Origin: Galaxea fascicularis | Taxonomy: Eukaryota > Cnidaria > Anthozoa > Scleractinia > Euphylliidae | Direction of reading: 5' to 3' | Assembly: GCA_948470475.1 (NCBI GenBank) | Contig: OX419335.1 | Location: forward strand, 33,415,319 to 33,479,318 | DNA length: 64,000 bases | Part shown: positions 36,755 to 48,720 of the stretch, piece by piece | Layout: each line of letters begins with the position of its first letter | How positions within the stretch are numbered: position 1 is the first letter of the stretch | The notes under the pieces: generated by a model | Database searches by the model: none | Seen by the model: only the letters and a program-made list of their open reading frames with translations | Told to the model about the DNA's origin: nothing | Program-made: the position numbers and the translations under genes

Positions 36755-38880
36755 TTCAGTAGATTTTAGATGGCTTTGAAAAAGTCATGCACAGTTACCC
36801 AATGTTTCTTCCGATCCGATTTCGGTCGATGTCGAATGGACAACGAGCTTGTGGGGTAGGATTGGCTTTGATAAGATAAAGTTATGTCTTTGGAGTAAAG
36901 CCCTTCCTGTCAGAAAACCGACCGTTCTAACAAACACGGGACTGAAATCTTATGCTCAGTCAATTGACCTCACAATACTTAATATAAACCAACAATAGAC
37001 GTTTTTCAAAAATTTTATTAAATCAGAGAGTAAGGATATGTCTTACTTTAATTACCGAAAACCGCAGTGTGTAGATGGCCTTGAAAGAGTCATGCACTTA
37101 ACAGACTTAACCGAATGTTTTTCTTCCGATGCGGCGAATTCGCGGGTCGATATTTAATGGACAACGAGCTTGTGGGGTAGGGTTAGCTTTAGGGCCTGAG
37201 GCCAAACTTCAAGCTTCAGGGCGGACTTGCATGTTCGAAGATCCCTTTTCCGCACTTTTTAGTTTAAATTTGCGTTATGTGGTAATCAACCCGCATGCAC
37301 AGATCCTTTTATAGTTTCCCGGTTTATGCAAATAAGTAAATTGATTGTACTGTTCACGATAATTTGATCTCTTCTTATACTACACGGATTTATCATCTTG
37401 CAAGATTATTCCCGTAGAGGTTCCACTCAAATTGTTTTTTTTTTCTGTTAGCCTACAGACATCTGATAATCTTTATCATGAACAGGACTGCTACATACAG
37501 ATTCATCTTTGCAGAAGGATGAATCACCATTTCGGTTGACACACAGGTTATGAGAAATAAAGAAAATGGTCATCAAAGGCATGAAATGTCTTGATGTTTG
37601 ACCATGAAACTCTCCGAACTTGGCCTAATTCTTTGATCGGTACGGTTGATACTACCACAATATTTTGTCTGCTTCCTTCATAAGTTGTGACCATTTTTTT
37701 AACGTATAATGTTATCGTAGCAACACTACAGCCTCTTAGAAACACCCTGGTGACCTCCGTTTTTTGTTATTAGATTGCAGCCAGCATATAAAGATTCACT
37801 TATATCTTTCTGCAAAGTTGAGTCTGTATGTACGTAGAGCAGGTTCAAGGCCTTCTTAATTTTTCGATAATTTAAGGAGGCTTTGAACCCGTACTACAGA
37901 TTTTTTTAAAACTTTGCAGAAAGATGAATTTTGATATGCTGATTACAATTTAATAATGAAAAACAGGGATCACCGAACTGGTTTTTGAGTTTGAGGAACA
38001 TAAAGCTAAAATTAAGGGTGTTTCTAAGAGGCTGTAGGGTGGCTATGGGACCCTGACACGTCCTGGTACGTAATGCCTTTGAACTGTTTAGACAACTAAA
38101 AGTAAATCTTTGGCATAAGTTTTGAAAAGCAATTTGGAACCATATAGTGCAATAGAGAGAGTAAAATATTACTGACGCAGAGGTGCAACTAATTATAACA
38201 GTCCACATCCGTTGCACCTCTGCGTCAGTGATATTATTGAAATTTTTCTGTGGGTGTATTTGTGTGCATACGTACAATTCGGCAACGGTGTTCGGATCAA
38301 AGAAGAAATTTGACAGTATATATTTGATTAGATTTTCGCGGTCAAAGATTTCAGTCAATATGCATGACTATTTTAAGCCTAACGTTTCTTTACAACCGCC
38401 AGCGTAAAGCCCTTGCTCTAAGAAAACCCACCATTCTAATAGACACGGGAAACCTTATGCTCAGTCTATTGACCTCAAAACGCTTAATATAAATCAACAA
38501 TATCCTTTTTTCAAAATTTGACTAAATCAGAGAGTAAAGATATGTCTTACTTTAATTACCGAAAACCACCGTGTGTAGATGGCTTTGAAAAAGTTATGCA
38601 CATTACCGAATATTAGTCTAATATTTTCTTCCGATGCGAATTCGGTCGATATTGAATGGACAACGCGCTTGTGGGATAGGGTTGGCTTTGATAAGATAAA
38701 GATATGTCTTTAAAGTAAAGCCCTTGCGGTCAGAAAACCGTTCTAACAGACACGAGAAATCTTATGCTCAGTCTGTTGATCACCTCTCAACACTTAACAT
38801 AAACCAACAGTTGACTCAGTTTTTTTCAAAATCAGAGCCGAGTTAAGACTTTAATTCCCGAAAACCCGCAGTGTAAAAAT
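36755..38880. repeat. Interrupted tandem array of an about 290-bp unit
   Basis: Recurring words include 'gataagataaag', 'taaagcccttgc', 'cttatgctcagtc', 'atgtcttactttaattaccg' and 'ggacaacgagcttgtgggg'. Parts of the unit occur at about 36755-37010, 37013-37195, 38403-38690 and 38690-38880. The array is broken by unrelated sequence at about 37196-38402. Confidence 0.7.
37196..38402. mobile_element. Insertion rich in inverted repeats inside the tandem array
   Basis: It holds inverted pairs 37730-37751 / 38016-38037 (cagcctcttagaaacaccct), about 37785-37820 / 37910-37942, and a perfect 19-bp hairpin at 38172-38230 (actgacgcagaggtgcaac). The array unit stops on the left and resumes on the right, so this looks like an insertion of one or more foldback elements. 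Confidence 0.5.
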
Positions 38881-39190
38881 ATTAACACCGAAGTTGATCT
38901 GAAATGTTGGCGTTAGCTTTCAGTTCTGGTAGCTTCACTGATTTAACACATACGTACCATGTACAAGAAATGATTGACTTTCAATTTTACACTTCATCTC
39001 TCTACCTATAGTACAACCTAGGCAATTTTGTAATCTTCCGAGTAACGGTTGTCAAAAGAAGGGAAATTTTGTCAAAGACTCTCAGCTGTTTGTCATTATG
39101 TGGCCCTCGGCCACTTTCATTTAATTCACAGCAGTCCGGAAATTTTGGACAGAGATTAAGGCAAACTGTTTACAATTGGACTGTCATAAC

Positions 39191-39320
39191 CACAATTTAT
39201 TTTCAATTACAACTTCATTAAACTTCAATCCAGCTGGCACGGAAATTACAAAGGCATGTCTTTTGTTCTTGTGCTAGCTGATAAAATGCGGCTACTCCAG
39301 AAATTTTCACCTCACAACTG
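39191..39320 (+). promoter_or_regulatory. Conserved 5' flank of peptide precursor A (putative promoter and 5' UTR)
   Basis: This stretch aligns nearly base for base with the flank of precursor B (44861-44988, minus strand), including an identical run of about 29 bases starting near 39197. A TATA-like tgataaaat lies near 39282, about 110 bases upstream of the ATG. Conservation here is at least as strong as in the coding exons. That suggests shared promoter elements, a recent duplication, or both. Confidence 0.55.
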
Positions 39321-39392
39321 CTCAGCCTCGCCATTACGACCAACGGACCCCCTTGCCGCTCAACTTTTGAGACAGAAAAAGTAGAACATAAA

Positions 39393-41091
39393 ATGAGCTA
39401 TAAAGTTATCCTCGTCTTCGCCATTTTATTTCTAGCAGTTTCTTTTGCAACAGAAAGGGAAGCTTTGAATGCTGAAAGCGTGGGGAATTTTGGACGAGGA
39501 GCTAAGCGTGAATACGAGGTACTTTCGCAAAAATAAACGCTATTGCGTGTTTCTTTCATTTCCTGTGATTTAAATGTTGCCGACGAATTTGTTGCTGGTG
39601 TTAAATGATTCTCTTATTTAAGTTCTTTAAATTATATTTCTTGTTTCTCCTTTTGTAAGTTCATGTACCGCCTCATTTTCGAGGACCATAGCAAAAAACG
39701 TCGGAAGAAAATCGGTGTATGGTACAACGCTTCAGATCCGGCTACACCCAAGACAACCCTGCTGATTCATTTAGCTTGGCTAAATGGTGATTCTATCATC
39801 ATTTCTCTGAAAATTATTGGTAGTTAAAATAACACTCCCAGCTCGCCGGTTCTTCGCACACTTTAAAATACAAAGCTTGGTCAGTTTCTTACCGTTCCTT
39901 ATTTAGCTGTTTGCTTCCATCATTCCCTTCCTTTTAGAATCAGACCTGTTTAGTGCATCTCTTATTTAGCGCACTCTTCAATTTCATCCTTTCAATCTTG
40001 AAAGTTTTTTAGACAACAGTTCATATCACTGACATCACTATTTCACAAGAACGTACATAATCATGATAAATTTAAGCAGATTTCGAGAAAACCTGAGTTA
40101 ACTATGTTACGTTTCTCATTACTTTTGTCTCCAATCAGTGGAAAGTCACAGCTAAATGCTTTCAGTTGTAAGTCCCGAATTACCGAAATGCCCACCACCC
40201 TGTTTAGTTTCAGGAAGGAACTAATTTCTTAAAGATTTGACCGATGGCTGGTTCTTTGACTCATTTTTCACGACCCAAGCAATTAAAACTGACATAACAA
40301 GTAAATAAAGCTCAACGTTAAAATGCCAGAGAGCTGGAATAACTGCAGCGCCGAGTCAGTTTTTATTTTGTTTTCCTTCGATGTCAACACAAATAAAGGG
40401 AAAATCAGAATACTTTATAAACAGAAATTTCAGTTGAACTGTTTGCAGTTATCAAAGTTTATGTCCATACAACAAATTTAGTCCAGTCGTACAAATGATC
40501 GGCAATTTCCAACTTTCTTTTGTGGTTGTATTCATCCACTATCGTGCGTGTCAATAATTTTAACACTTTTACTATAACTTCTTAGACTTTGGTTGGGTGG
40601 CAGATCGGTCAATTTTCCTGTAAGGATAGGCCGGTACCGATACTACATATTCATGCTTTCGATACTGCTTACGCTCGTCGTTAGTGACCAGATATTGTGT
40701 GTTCTCCGTTGTTATTGAGAAGAACAATGTTCTCGTTAGTAAGAGGAGACTTTGACTTGTTTGTTTGTGTTGTTGATGCAATTGTTGAGCACTGAACAAC
40801 AACATTTACAGTGCGAGACAATCGTGTATTTGGTAAAGCAGATCACGTGATTTACAGTATCGATATCCAGTCAATATCGATATGGAAGAAAAAGTCAGTA
40901 TCGTACTCGGTATCGTATCGATTGAAAAACGGTATCGGCCCATAATCTTCTGGGAGGACACCATGTCTTTTCGTTGTGAAGTGAAACACTAATTGTCTCC
41001 TTTATTTCAGCACCATCTAGCTGGAAGAGCCTTGTGTGCCACAGCGAGGGATTATTGCAAGCGAGACTTTTCGCTCAATGACAAGGAATGA
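39393..41091 (+). CDS. Small secreted peptide precursor A (two exons, 68 aa)
   Basis: Exon 1 is 39393-39518 (42 codons, donor after GAG) and exon 2 is 41011-41091 (26 codons plus TGA, acceptor tttatttcag); the phase is 0. The product starts MSYKVILVFAILFLAVSF, a classic signal peptide, followed by a short acidic spacer and GRGAKR. After this Lys-Arg comes a segment with two cysteines in C-x6-C spacing (CATARDYC), followed at once by a second Lys-Arg and a short tail FSLNDKE. This reads as a prohormone- or defence-peptide-like precursor whose mature part lies between two dibasic sites; that processing is inferred. It is paralogous to the minus-strand gene at 43722-44791: same exon lengths, splice site, phase and key residues. 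The intron also holds an inverted repeat at 40630-40942. I do not recognise a named family. Confidence 0.85.
40630..40942. repeat. Inverted-repeat block rich in 'ggtatcg' words
   Basis: It starts ggccggtaccgatac and ends ggtatcggccc, with several 'atcgat' and 'gtatcg' words inside. It may be a small DNA transposon in the intron of precursor A. Confidence 0.4.
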
Positions 41092-41974
41092 ACTTTTCGC
41101 TTCAATATATGACTTCCAATAATTTATAAAGACTCTATATGTGGAGATGAACACAGCCAAGTTTCAATGAAACTTAGAGTGGATTTACAAATGAAAGTGT
41201 TGTAAATACATTACGTTTTGATGACAGTTATTATTATAGAATAACAATAATGATAACTAGAGGTCATATTGGCCTTCACTCGAACCTTCAAGTGGCAAAT
41301 GGATGCAATTAAATTCATTTATATCATATTAAAGAACATGCTATGCTTTGAGTTTATAAACCTCACCACTTGCGTGTACTCCTTGGAACATAGTTGGAAA
41401 TACTGTAAAAAGTTTTGAATCGATGATACTTCTAATAGCACACAGCCGGGTTAACCGTATGCATCTCCAGCTTGACAATCAAATATCACTATAATAAATA
41501 CCAGCAATAGTAAATCGTACTATTAAAATGAATGACATACAATTTTGAGACAGCAGTGATTCAACATGCAACACTGATAAATCACACTAAATTTTATGCT
41601 TTTCTGTGACAGTCGTTTTTGCTTTTACACAGGTATTCTAGTGGGTTCGCGATCACGACGTCTGGACCCACGTGGCAATCACATATCAACACGGTTATCG
41701 TTATATTACAAGAGATATAAATTCCTCTATGTATTTTATTTCGGCCCTAAGGTATCATATTGATCATCACGGCACAGAATATTACATTGCCTTCTCTAAT
41801 AAGTGACCTACATTGCATTTGTCAAGTACATTCCGATTCGACATTGCTTAAAAGAAAATTAAAAATACTGTGTTTAAAGTGCAAGTGCATTTAGCTATCC
41901 AAGTTGGTTTACAGGCACTCCACATAAATCCAAAGAAACTAATAATTCAAATAAACATAACATGATAGGAATCC

Positions 41975-42126
41975 CAACTGGCGGGAGGCAAACCAGTTCA
42001 CTATTTACAAGGATGACCGAAGAGTTGAACCAGGCACTTACCCAGAACAATACCAGCTAGTGGCCAGAGCGGGATTTGAACCCGGGTCACCGCATTGAAA
42101 TCCCCTAACCACTCGGCTATCCTGCC
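41975..42126 (-). mobile_element. tRNA-derived SINE (second family)
   Basis: The minus strand reads ggcaggatagccgagtggtt at 42126-42107 (A-box-like) and cccgggttcaaatcccgc (B-box-like). The tRNA-like part is only about 65 bases, and its acceptor and anticodon stems pair poorly. It runs on into a non-tRNA body. Confidence 0.6.
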
Positions 42127-42630
42127 TCCCCTTGCGTTGTATTCATGTTACTGAACATGCGAAGGTACAAGTATATACACATAAGACAAAAACACTACAT
42201 GGAAAACATGATGATCCACTAAGTAAAATATACAAAACATATGGAATAATGACCATAATAGTCATAAAAGTTGTGGGGGGGGGGGGGGAATTCACATATG
42301 AATTGAGTGGGGATGCTCGTCGACATTTTTAGACTCGGGAAGTCCGAGTAATAAGAATAATAATTTACATTGCGCATTTTATATATAAAAAAGGTCTTAT
42401 ATTAAAAAAGCTAACTAATAATATACAATAATTTATGTATGAAAATATACTGTTATCAGGCAGATGTAAGACGTGGCTTTAAAATTGTTTCTTTTGAAAA
42501 GAGGACTTAACCTCCGAGAAACCCTACCTAAAAAGGGGTTATTACAACCGTAACTTTACATCTGGAGTTAAAATGCCTCAAAAGGTTAATCTTTCCGTCA
42601 AATTAACAATCCAGCTTCAAATTGTATAGG

Positions 42631-42893
42631 AAAATTAATCACCTGAATTGTGAATTCCACGTTAAATTTCACGCGGAAAACTGATATCGCACGAACCGCG
42701 ATGCGAGGAGTGCGAGATCGGTTTCCGGCTCAAGTGAAATTTAACGTGGAATTCATAGGCCAGAGTTGCTCGAAGCATGGTTAGCACCAACCGAGGTTAA
42801 ATACCATGAAAACCTATAGGTTTTAACCCATCTTAACCAATGGTTAGCGCTAACCATGCTTTGAGCAACTCGGCCCAGGTGATTAATTTTTCT
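42631..42893. mobile_element. MITE interrupted by a second MITE
   Basis: The outer element begins aaaattaatcacctg and continues gaattccacgttaaatttcac. Its right arm repeats gtgaaatttaacgtggaattc at 42738, breaks, and resumes as ggtgattaattttt at 42877. The break is filled by an element with gccagagttgctcg / gagcaactcggc ends (about 42761-42876), of the same family as 6758-6878. Confidence 0.75.
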
Positions 42894-43721
42894 TGAATCA
42901 CATAGCTTCTTATTTATAAATAGAAAACCAAGCTTCTCTTAACGATTTTTTCGTTCGCGATAGACTTCCGCCGATTTCTCGTGCTCGTAAGCGTAAGCAG
43001 CTTCTGATAAAATCTCTCGAGAAAGTCATACTTTAAACGAGGAAAATCTTCCATTTCCTCACCTCGGTAAGGTTTTTGCTTTGTAAACGGAGACACTGGT
43101 TTTGAAAACATGCTAATTGTTTCCAATTGTGTCTGCTTTGTTATGCTCACTATCGATTAACCTCGTTTTCAAGTCTCAGTTCCACCCTGAATACCACGCC
43201 TCAATAGCCAATCAGATGGCGAGAATTCATCTCGCTATGCGATAAGTTAAATTTAAATTTTGGACAATAATGCAAGGTTCAATTCTACGTGCTACCATGC
43301 CACCCCGATGACACACCCCCCTGGGATTTGTAATTTTTTCCCTTACCAGTGGCGGTCTATTTCCCACCCCGGGCACAAAGAAAGAGACAACTCCCCTGGG
43401 GTTGTTCAGGGGGGCACGGTAACAGGTAAAATTGAACCATGCATAACTCTTTGTAATATTTTTTTTGCTTCATCCTATCGGTTTGGAAGGCCTCACACCT
43501 CACTAAGAATTGATTTGCTAATGTAGCTGCCTTAGTAAAGCTGGCAAATGACAACGACTACAATAGTTTCATTCACACTTGAAATTTTTATTTATTAATT
43601 GAAACAGAAGATGATTATGCACAATGAATTCTTGATTTACAATTGCATCAGACACGGGATCTCTTCATTCTGTGGAGGGTTGTTGTCAGGCACTTCAGTT
43701 TTTCACGGCGAGATAAAAGCT

Positions 43722-44791
43722 TTATTGGATCGCGTTGACGGAAATTTCTCTTTTGCAGTGTGTTCTGGCCACCCGACACAGTTCCCGTCCAGCTATTTGG
43801 TGCTAATGAAGGAAAGAGATAAATGGTGAGTTGCTATACATGAAGCACATCTAGCCAGCTGCAAGATAAAGAACTTATGATTACACAGTTTTTGCAAGTC
43901 GACCAACGAATTTTAAATTCCCCTTAAAGAATAATAAAATCAGAGTTTTCAAGATTTGCCACTGAAAATTTAGCAATTCAGCTAGTTTTAGGTTCATTAC
44001 GATTTTCAAGTGATCGCGTGAATAAATGTACTTTAAAGCTTTTTTAATGGACAGTGATTAGAACCCGCTATTATTGTTATCTCACACTGAGTGCCGCTTT
44101 TTGAAAGGGCAAGCAAGAGACTTTCTGAATGTACGTATTCTATGTTGACTATATAATCATTAGAGTCATAAAATTCGCGGAAACCCAGGTAGCTAGTACA
44201 TTTAATAAAACTCGATATTAAACACAGCTGAAGAAATGGACGGAATGATGAGATTTACCTTTGACCGTTACCTAATCAGCCACTACGGAAAGACAAATAC
44301 TACTGCTTTTTTCATTTAGTTAGAGGGAATAAAACTCAAAAGCAAGTAATATTGTCTGAGTGGTATAAAAAAATAAAAATGTGACGCATTTATAACCTGA
44401 TAAAAAGGTTGATGATTATGTTTTTTTTTTTCGTGGAAAACGTAACACCGACATGAAAGTCTGTTCTCACAGTAGAAGATTTCACTATATCAAGGATAGG
44501 TTTTATCATCTAATAGCAAGCTCACTTAACCTAAAACGTCCCTGGCTGACGGTCATAAAACCAAAACCCGAACTCATTACATGCCACTCTGATTAAATCG
44601 GCGTAATAAGTAACGTCTAAGAATATAGCCCGAGGAAAAGACATCAAAAAAATTCTGAACCTTACCTCATATTCACGTTTAGCCCCTCGTGGAATGTTCC
44701 CTCCGCCACCGGCTGTGAAAGCTTCGCTTTCTGGTGCAAAAGAAACCGCTAGAACTAAAATGGCGAAGACGAGGAGAACTTTGGAGTGCAT
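43722..44791 (-). CDS. Small secreted peptide precursor B (two exons, 68 aa)
   Basis: Exon 1 is 44791-44666 (42 codons, donor GAG|GTAAGG) and exon 2 is 43802-43722 (26 codons plus TAA, acceptor cttcattag); the phase is 0. The signal peptide MHSKVLLVFAILVLAVSF is nearly the same as in copy A. A Gly-rich spacer (AGGGG) and RGAKREYE follow, then a C-x6-C core (CRVARTHC), Lys-Arg and the tail EISVNAIQ. Shared with copy A after the first Lys-Arg: EYEH, AGR, LC, AR, CKR, S and N at matching places. The spacer and the tail have diverged. An upstream in-frame ATG exists, but the start used here matches copy A and the signal peptide, and the sequence upstream aligns with copy A's non-coding flank. The two genes are convergent, about 2.6 kb apart. 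The function is unknown. Confidence 0.87.
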
Positions 44792-44860
44792 TTTTGGAGG
44801 ATGATGCTGACTTCTTAATGACAAAGGCTGTAATAGTTTCTTTCTGGATGGCGAAGTCAA

Positions 44861-44988
44861 GTTCTGAGATGCGAAATTCTGAAGTAGCCGTACTTTATTC
44901 CCGCTCCAGAACAAAAGGCATGCCCTTGTCATTTCCGTGCTACCGGAATGAAAGTTTAATGAAGTTGTAATTGAAAATAAATTGTTGT
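44861..44988 (-). promoter_or_regulatory. Conserved 5' flank of peptide precursor B (putative promoter and 5' UTR)
   Basis: Minus-strand counterpart of 39191-39320. The distal part (44942-44986) is the best conserved, followed by shared GCACGGAAAT and TTTTGTTCT words and a gaataaag stretch where copy A has its TATA-like word. Promoter function is an inference from position and conservation. Confidence 0.5.
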
Positions 44989-47622
44989 TTTGACAGCTCT
45001 AATGCAAACAGTATTCTTGAACCATAGAGCAAAATTTCCGGTCTGTTATGAAGCAAAAGCGAAAACCACACATTGGTGACAAAGACTTCGAGGAACTTGT
45101 CGAGTCCAAACTCAGATTTAATTTCAAAGTTTGGTTTAGTTGGCTATCGATATCCAAGCGAATAGTCAGATAATGAGAATCCGCTACGATTTCTGCAAAG
45201 AAAAGGAGTTTTCTGTAACAGCTGCTCTGAATTGGTGATAGCATTAACGACAGCCGTTTTGGTGTGAGATTAACACAAATATTAGGCGGAAGATCAGAAG
45301 CCAGGTTCTAATGTACGTATTACCTACCTATGACCATAAAAGGTTGAAAAATAATTTGATTTAAAATGTCCAGGCTGCGGTTCTCATTAATACCCTGTAA
45401 GGAGCAGACATTTATTAATATCCACGGGGTTTTGATAATAACAAGGCGTATAAAATTGAACTTCAAAACGTTTTACAGGCTATGGTCTACAGTTCCTGCA
45501 AGTGTTTTGCAAATGGATGATATTTGGCTTAGTCAATTTCAAGGCTAATACCATTATTTTGTAGTTTTAAGACTCCAGATAACATTTCGATCCTTTTAGA
45601 AACTGTCTGTTCCCTCACAATCATAGCTTTCACAGTTATCAGCTAAATTCTACGTAGTTAAGATCAAATCTAGAAAGGTATCCCATTAGATCATGACATG
45701 TTGCTTATTGAACGTCAGTACACATTAAGACCTACGCAATAAAACCAACACGGTGCTGAATATCTCAATGATGAGATTCTTTTTCAGTTTATCATCTTCG
45801 ATAAGCTTAAAGCTATTGAACACTGCACCTCGTCAAAACAATGTAAACAAAACCACCTCGGTGAAAGAAAGAGCACTCTTTAAGCCGAAAACAAAGAAAT
45901 TCCCTGAATTTAGATTTTATCAAAGATAACAGGAGATTTCAATCGCAGTTGTCTGAGTAATAAAGGTTTTAATGGGGACTTAATTACCATGTAAGACGTA
46001 GGCGTGTTTCACAGATACCGCGAGGTCTAGATTTTTCCACAGACCATTTCGAAGAGGACTTCTGAGGTCAAACAATTGAGGAAAATTCCTGCGGATGACC
46101 TCAAATGGTAGCACGTTAAATACAAGTTTAGTTCGGCTTTAAGCATCGTTTTGTCCATGCACGCAGCATGGAACAGATCGATGCCTCCATTATTTCGAGA
46201 AAGCTAAAGCAATATAATTAAACATTATAAAGCCAGCAAGCTATGTTTGCACGAAGTTCATTATTTGGTAGAAAAAAGTGGTTTTTCAAATCCGTGAGAT
46301 TTAACAGCCAAAGTTACATTTTCACGAGAAAAATTAACTGAAGATTTCAGTGATTTAAACCGTTAAGCAGTGTTGACTACTGGGTTGGCTTTGCTTAGGA
46401 ATCAGAGGGAATGGAACGATCATAAAACAGCAAACGCTGCAAGCGGTCGGAGGACGGAGAGGCGGCTGTATTCGCAGGCTGAAAACAGCTAGTTTCTTTA
46501 ATCCATTTACCGGTATTTTTTTTTTTTCCATGACGATTGAGTGTCATGTGAAGAATTCTTATTTCCAAAGAGTGTTATCACAAAGTTCCTGACGCTTTCT
46601 AGGCGACTGACTGCTGGTGTAATGATTTGATGAGCGCCCCGTAAAAGCATTGTTTTCTCAAAATGGGCATCATTGTATGGGACAGGAGCCCAGCTCCTGT
46701 ATGGGATGATTGTTTTTGAGGAAACAAGGTACCAGGTCACTTTTTGTACTTTTATTAACACACAAGTGGCTCCGCGGAAAAGGCATTCAGCTAGTTGAAT
46801 CTTTATACACCTTCGGCGGTTTTTGGAGGTTATTTCTTTTTGTTTTATGCTGTCATTTGAAAGAAATCTCAGATATTAATTTTATCACGGAGTTCATAAT
46901 TCTTATGGAAGACTTGCCTGATATTACTACTTTTTTGACTGACTACTCTTTTCTGATTGATTCCATTAATTTATATGGCCCTGTAAAACCGAAACGCTAA
47001 TATGTAGTTTAATTCAGTGTAAGCAAACGTTTTTCTCTGTGTTTCTCTCCATACAGTGTCAACTTAATGTGAAATACTTCTGTCTCTTCCTTTATGTAAG
47101 ATTTTCTCCTTCAAGTAGTCAGTGCTAAGCTTTTCCATGCCGAAGCTACTCTTCTTCCTCCAAAAATGACAAGAAAGACATGAAAATGAGACAGTACAGT
47201 ATTACATTTGGTCGAGGAAGCTGTAAAAAGCTTTTCCCGTCGGAAATCTTGCTCCATTTCCTAAAAGAAACAAACATTTGCTCAATTTGGCGTGCTTGCA
47301 ACTTCCCGTCGGAAATCTCATTATTTTAAAGCGGATATTTTTAAACTTCCTTTTTTCACGAAAACAGTTGGGAGAAGGACGCGAAATAAGGCCCGGTTCA
47401 GACGTCGAACTTTTCATGTACCGAATAAATAGGAATAAAATATATGGACAAAAAAAAAGACAGTGGGTTGTTCATTAAGGTAAAATAAATTTTCTGATGA
47501 AATTCACCAGATTCTAGTTTGAGGGAATCATAACTAAAACGAATTAAACCAAAACAAAAACTAACTTCACGACCTTAAGTATAAAAGATATAAACAAAAA
47601 AGCAATTTTCTGAGATCCATCA

Positions 47623-47760
47623 GGCCCTAGTTCTTCAAAGAGCGTAACTTATCCAACGTATAAGTCACTGCCTTAAAGCAGATTAACTTGAATTAACTGC
47701 GGTATACATTTTCACGGTCTGCAGGATAGCGACTTGTCTGTCCTGTCAACAACTGGGGCC
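47623..47760. mobile_element. MITE-like element with ggccctagtt ends
   Basis: It starts ggccctagttcttcaaag and ends caacaactggggcc, an imperfect inverted repeat related to the element at 430-557. Confidence 0.55.
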
Positions 47761-48309
47761 AGATTCTAGTTTAGAATGATCACAAACTCAAGCCGCTTCT
47801 TCCAATTCTTTTCTCTTAGGCGAGACAAATAGTTCTTCAACTTCGGTCAATAATCTTTTCCTCACATCGTCATCGATTGTTCCGCTATTTTTATAGGCTC
47901 GGAAAATCGTACTTGTCAAAGAATCACAACACAGAGTTCTTCCGCATTCTTTTACCTGGCGATTAACTTTTACTCTTTTCCTCCATATAGGTTATCCTGC
48001 TGCTTGCAAGAAAACCGTAATAATGCTATTTGAATTCTTATTGAATAGTAATTAGTTAGCAGATCACATTGCGGTGCGAGACGTCATTCAACTTTAAAAT
48101 TTGAATAGGGCTGTGAATTCTAAATATTAATACAGGTGTTTATTTTGATGGAAGCGGGTTTTATCACAGTAATCGAATTAATCAAACGCGAAATGAAGAG
48201 AGCTAAAAGCTTCAATTAAATCGTAAATTCTTTTTTACTGGACGAAGTAGCAATCTTACCAATCGCTAGCCTTCGCGCCTCATGCGACTAAGTTTTGTCA
48301 TATATTCAA

Positions 48310-48720
48310 ATGAAGACTGATCCTTGCAGTTGTGATCGCAATTGCGTAAACAAGCCTGAAAAAAATTAGGACTTCAACGGGGTTTGAACCCGTGACCTCG
48401 CGACCTCACATCTGCAGTTCATACATGATTTATTTCATATGTCATCCACTTTAATCTCTTTCACGGGAACATATGAACCTACAATTGACCTGCTCTCAAC
48501 GTCAGTGGCTTTACAGCTCAGTTGGTCAGAGCATCGCACCGGTATCACGAGGTCACGGGTTCAAACCCCGTTGAAGTCATGAATTGTTTTCAGGCTTCTT
48601 CACGCTTTACATAAATTGCATTCACAACTATGAGGATCAGTCTTCATTTGATTTCACACCCGCAGTTCACGTATGATTTATTTCATTTATGTCATCCACA
48701 TTGTCATATATTATCACTTT
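48310..48720. mobile_element. Two tRNA-derived SINEs in opposite orientation
   Basis: A partial minus-strand copy lies at about 48310-48410. A plus-strand copy with a complete tRNA-like head (48507-48578) and its body lies to the right. Sequence 'tcatatgt/tcatttatgtcatcca' repeats on both sides. Same family as 19549-19850. Confidence 0.7.

Larger units (their letters stand above)
35932..39190. other. Region upstream of laminin, with a repeat array and no clear gene
   Basis: It should contain the laminin promoter and 5' UTR just above 35931, but I see no convincing TATA or initiator. From 36755 on it is mostly a repeat array. Short open frames lack splice or domain support. Confidence 0.5.
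41092..43721. other. Region between the two convergent peptide genes
   Basis: It should hold both 3' UTRs. It contains a tRNA-headed SINE (41975-42126), a 14-base G run near 42277, and nested MITEs at 42631-42893. No third copy of the peptide gene was found. Confidence 0.55.

Noticed and set aside
42062..42126. tRNA gene
   Set aside because: Too short, with poorly paired acceptor and anticodon stems; treated as a SINE head.
43599..43829. Plus-strand 76-codon open frame
   Set aside because: It overlaps exon 2 of peptide gene B on the opposite strand, which has clear paralogue support.
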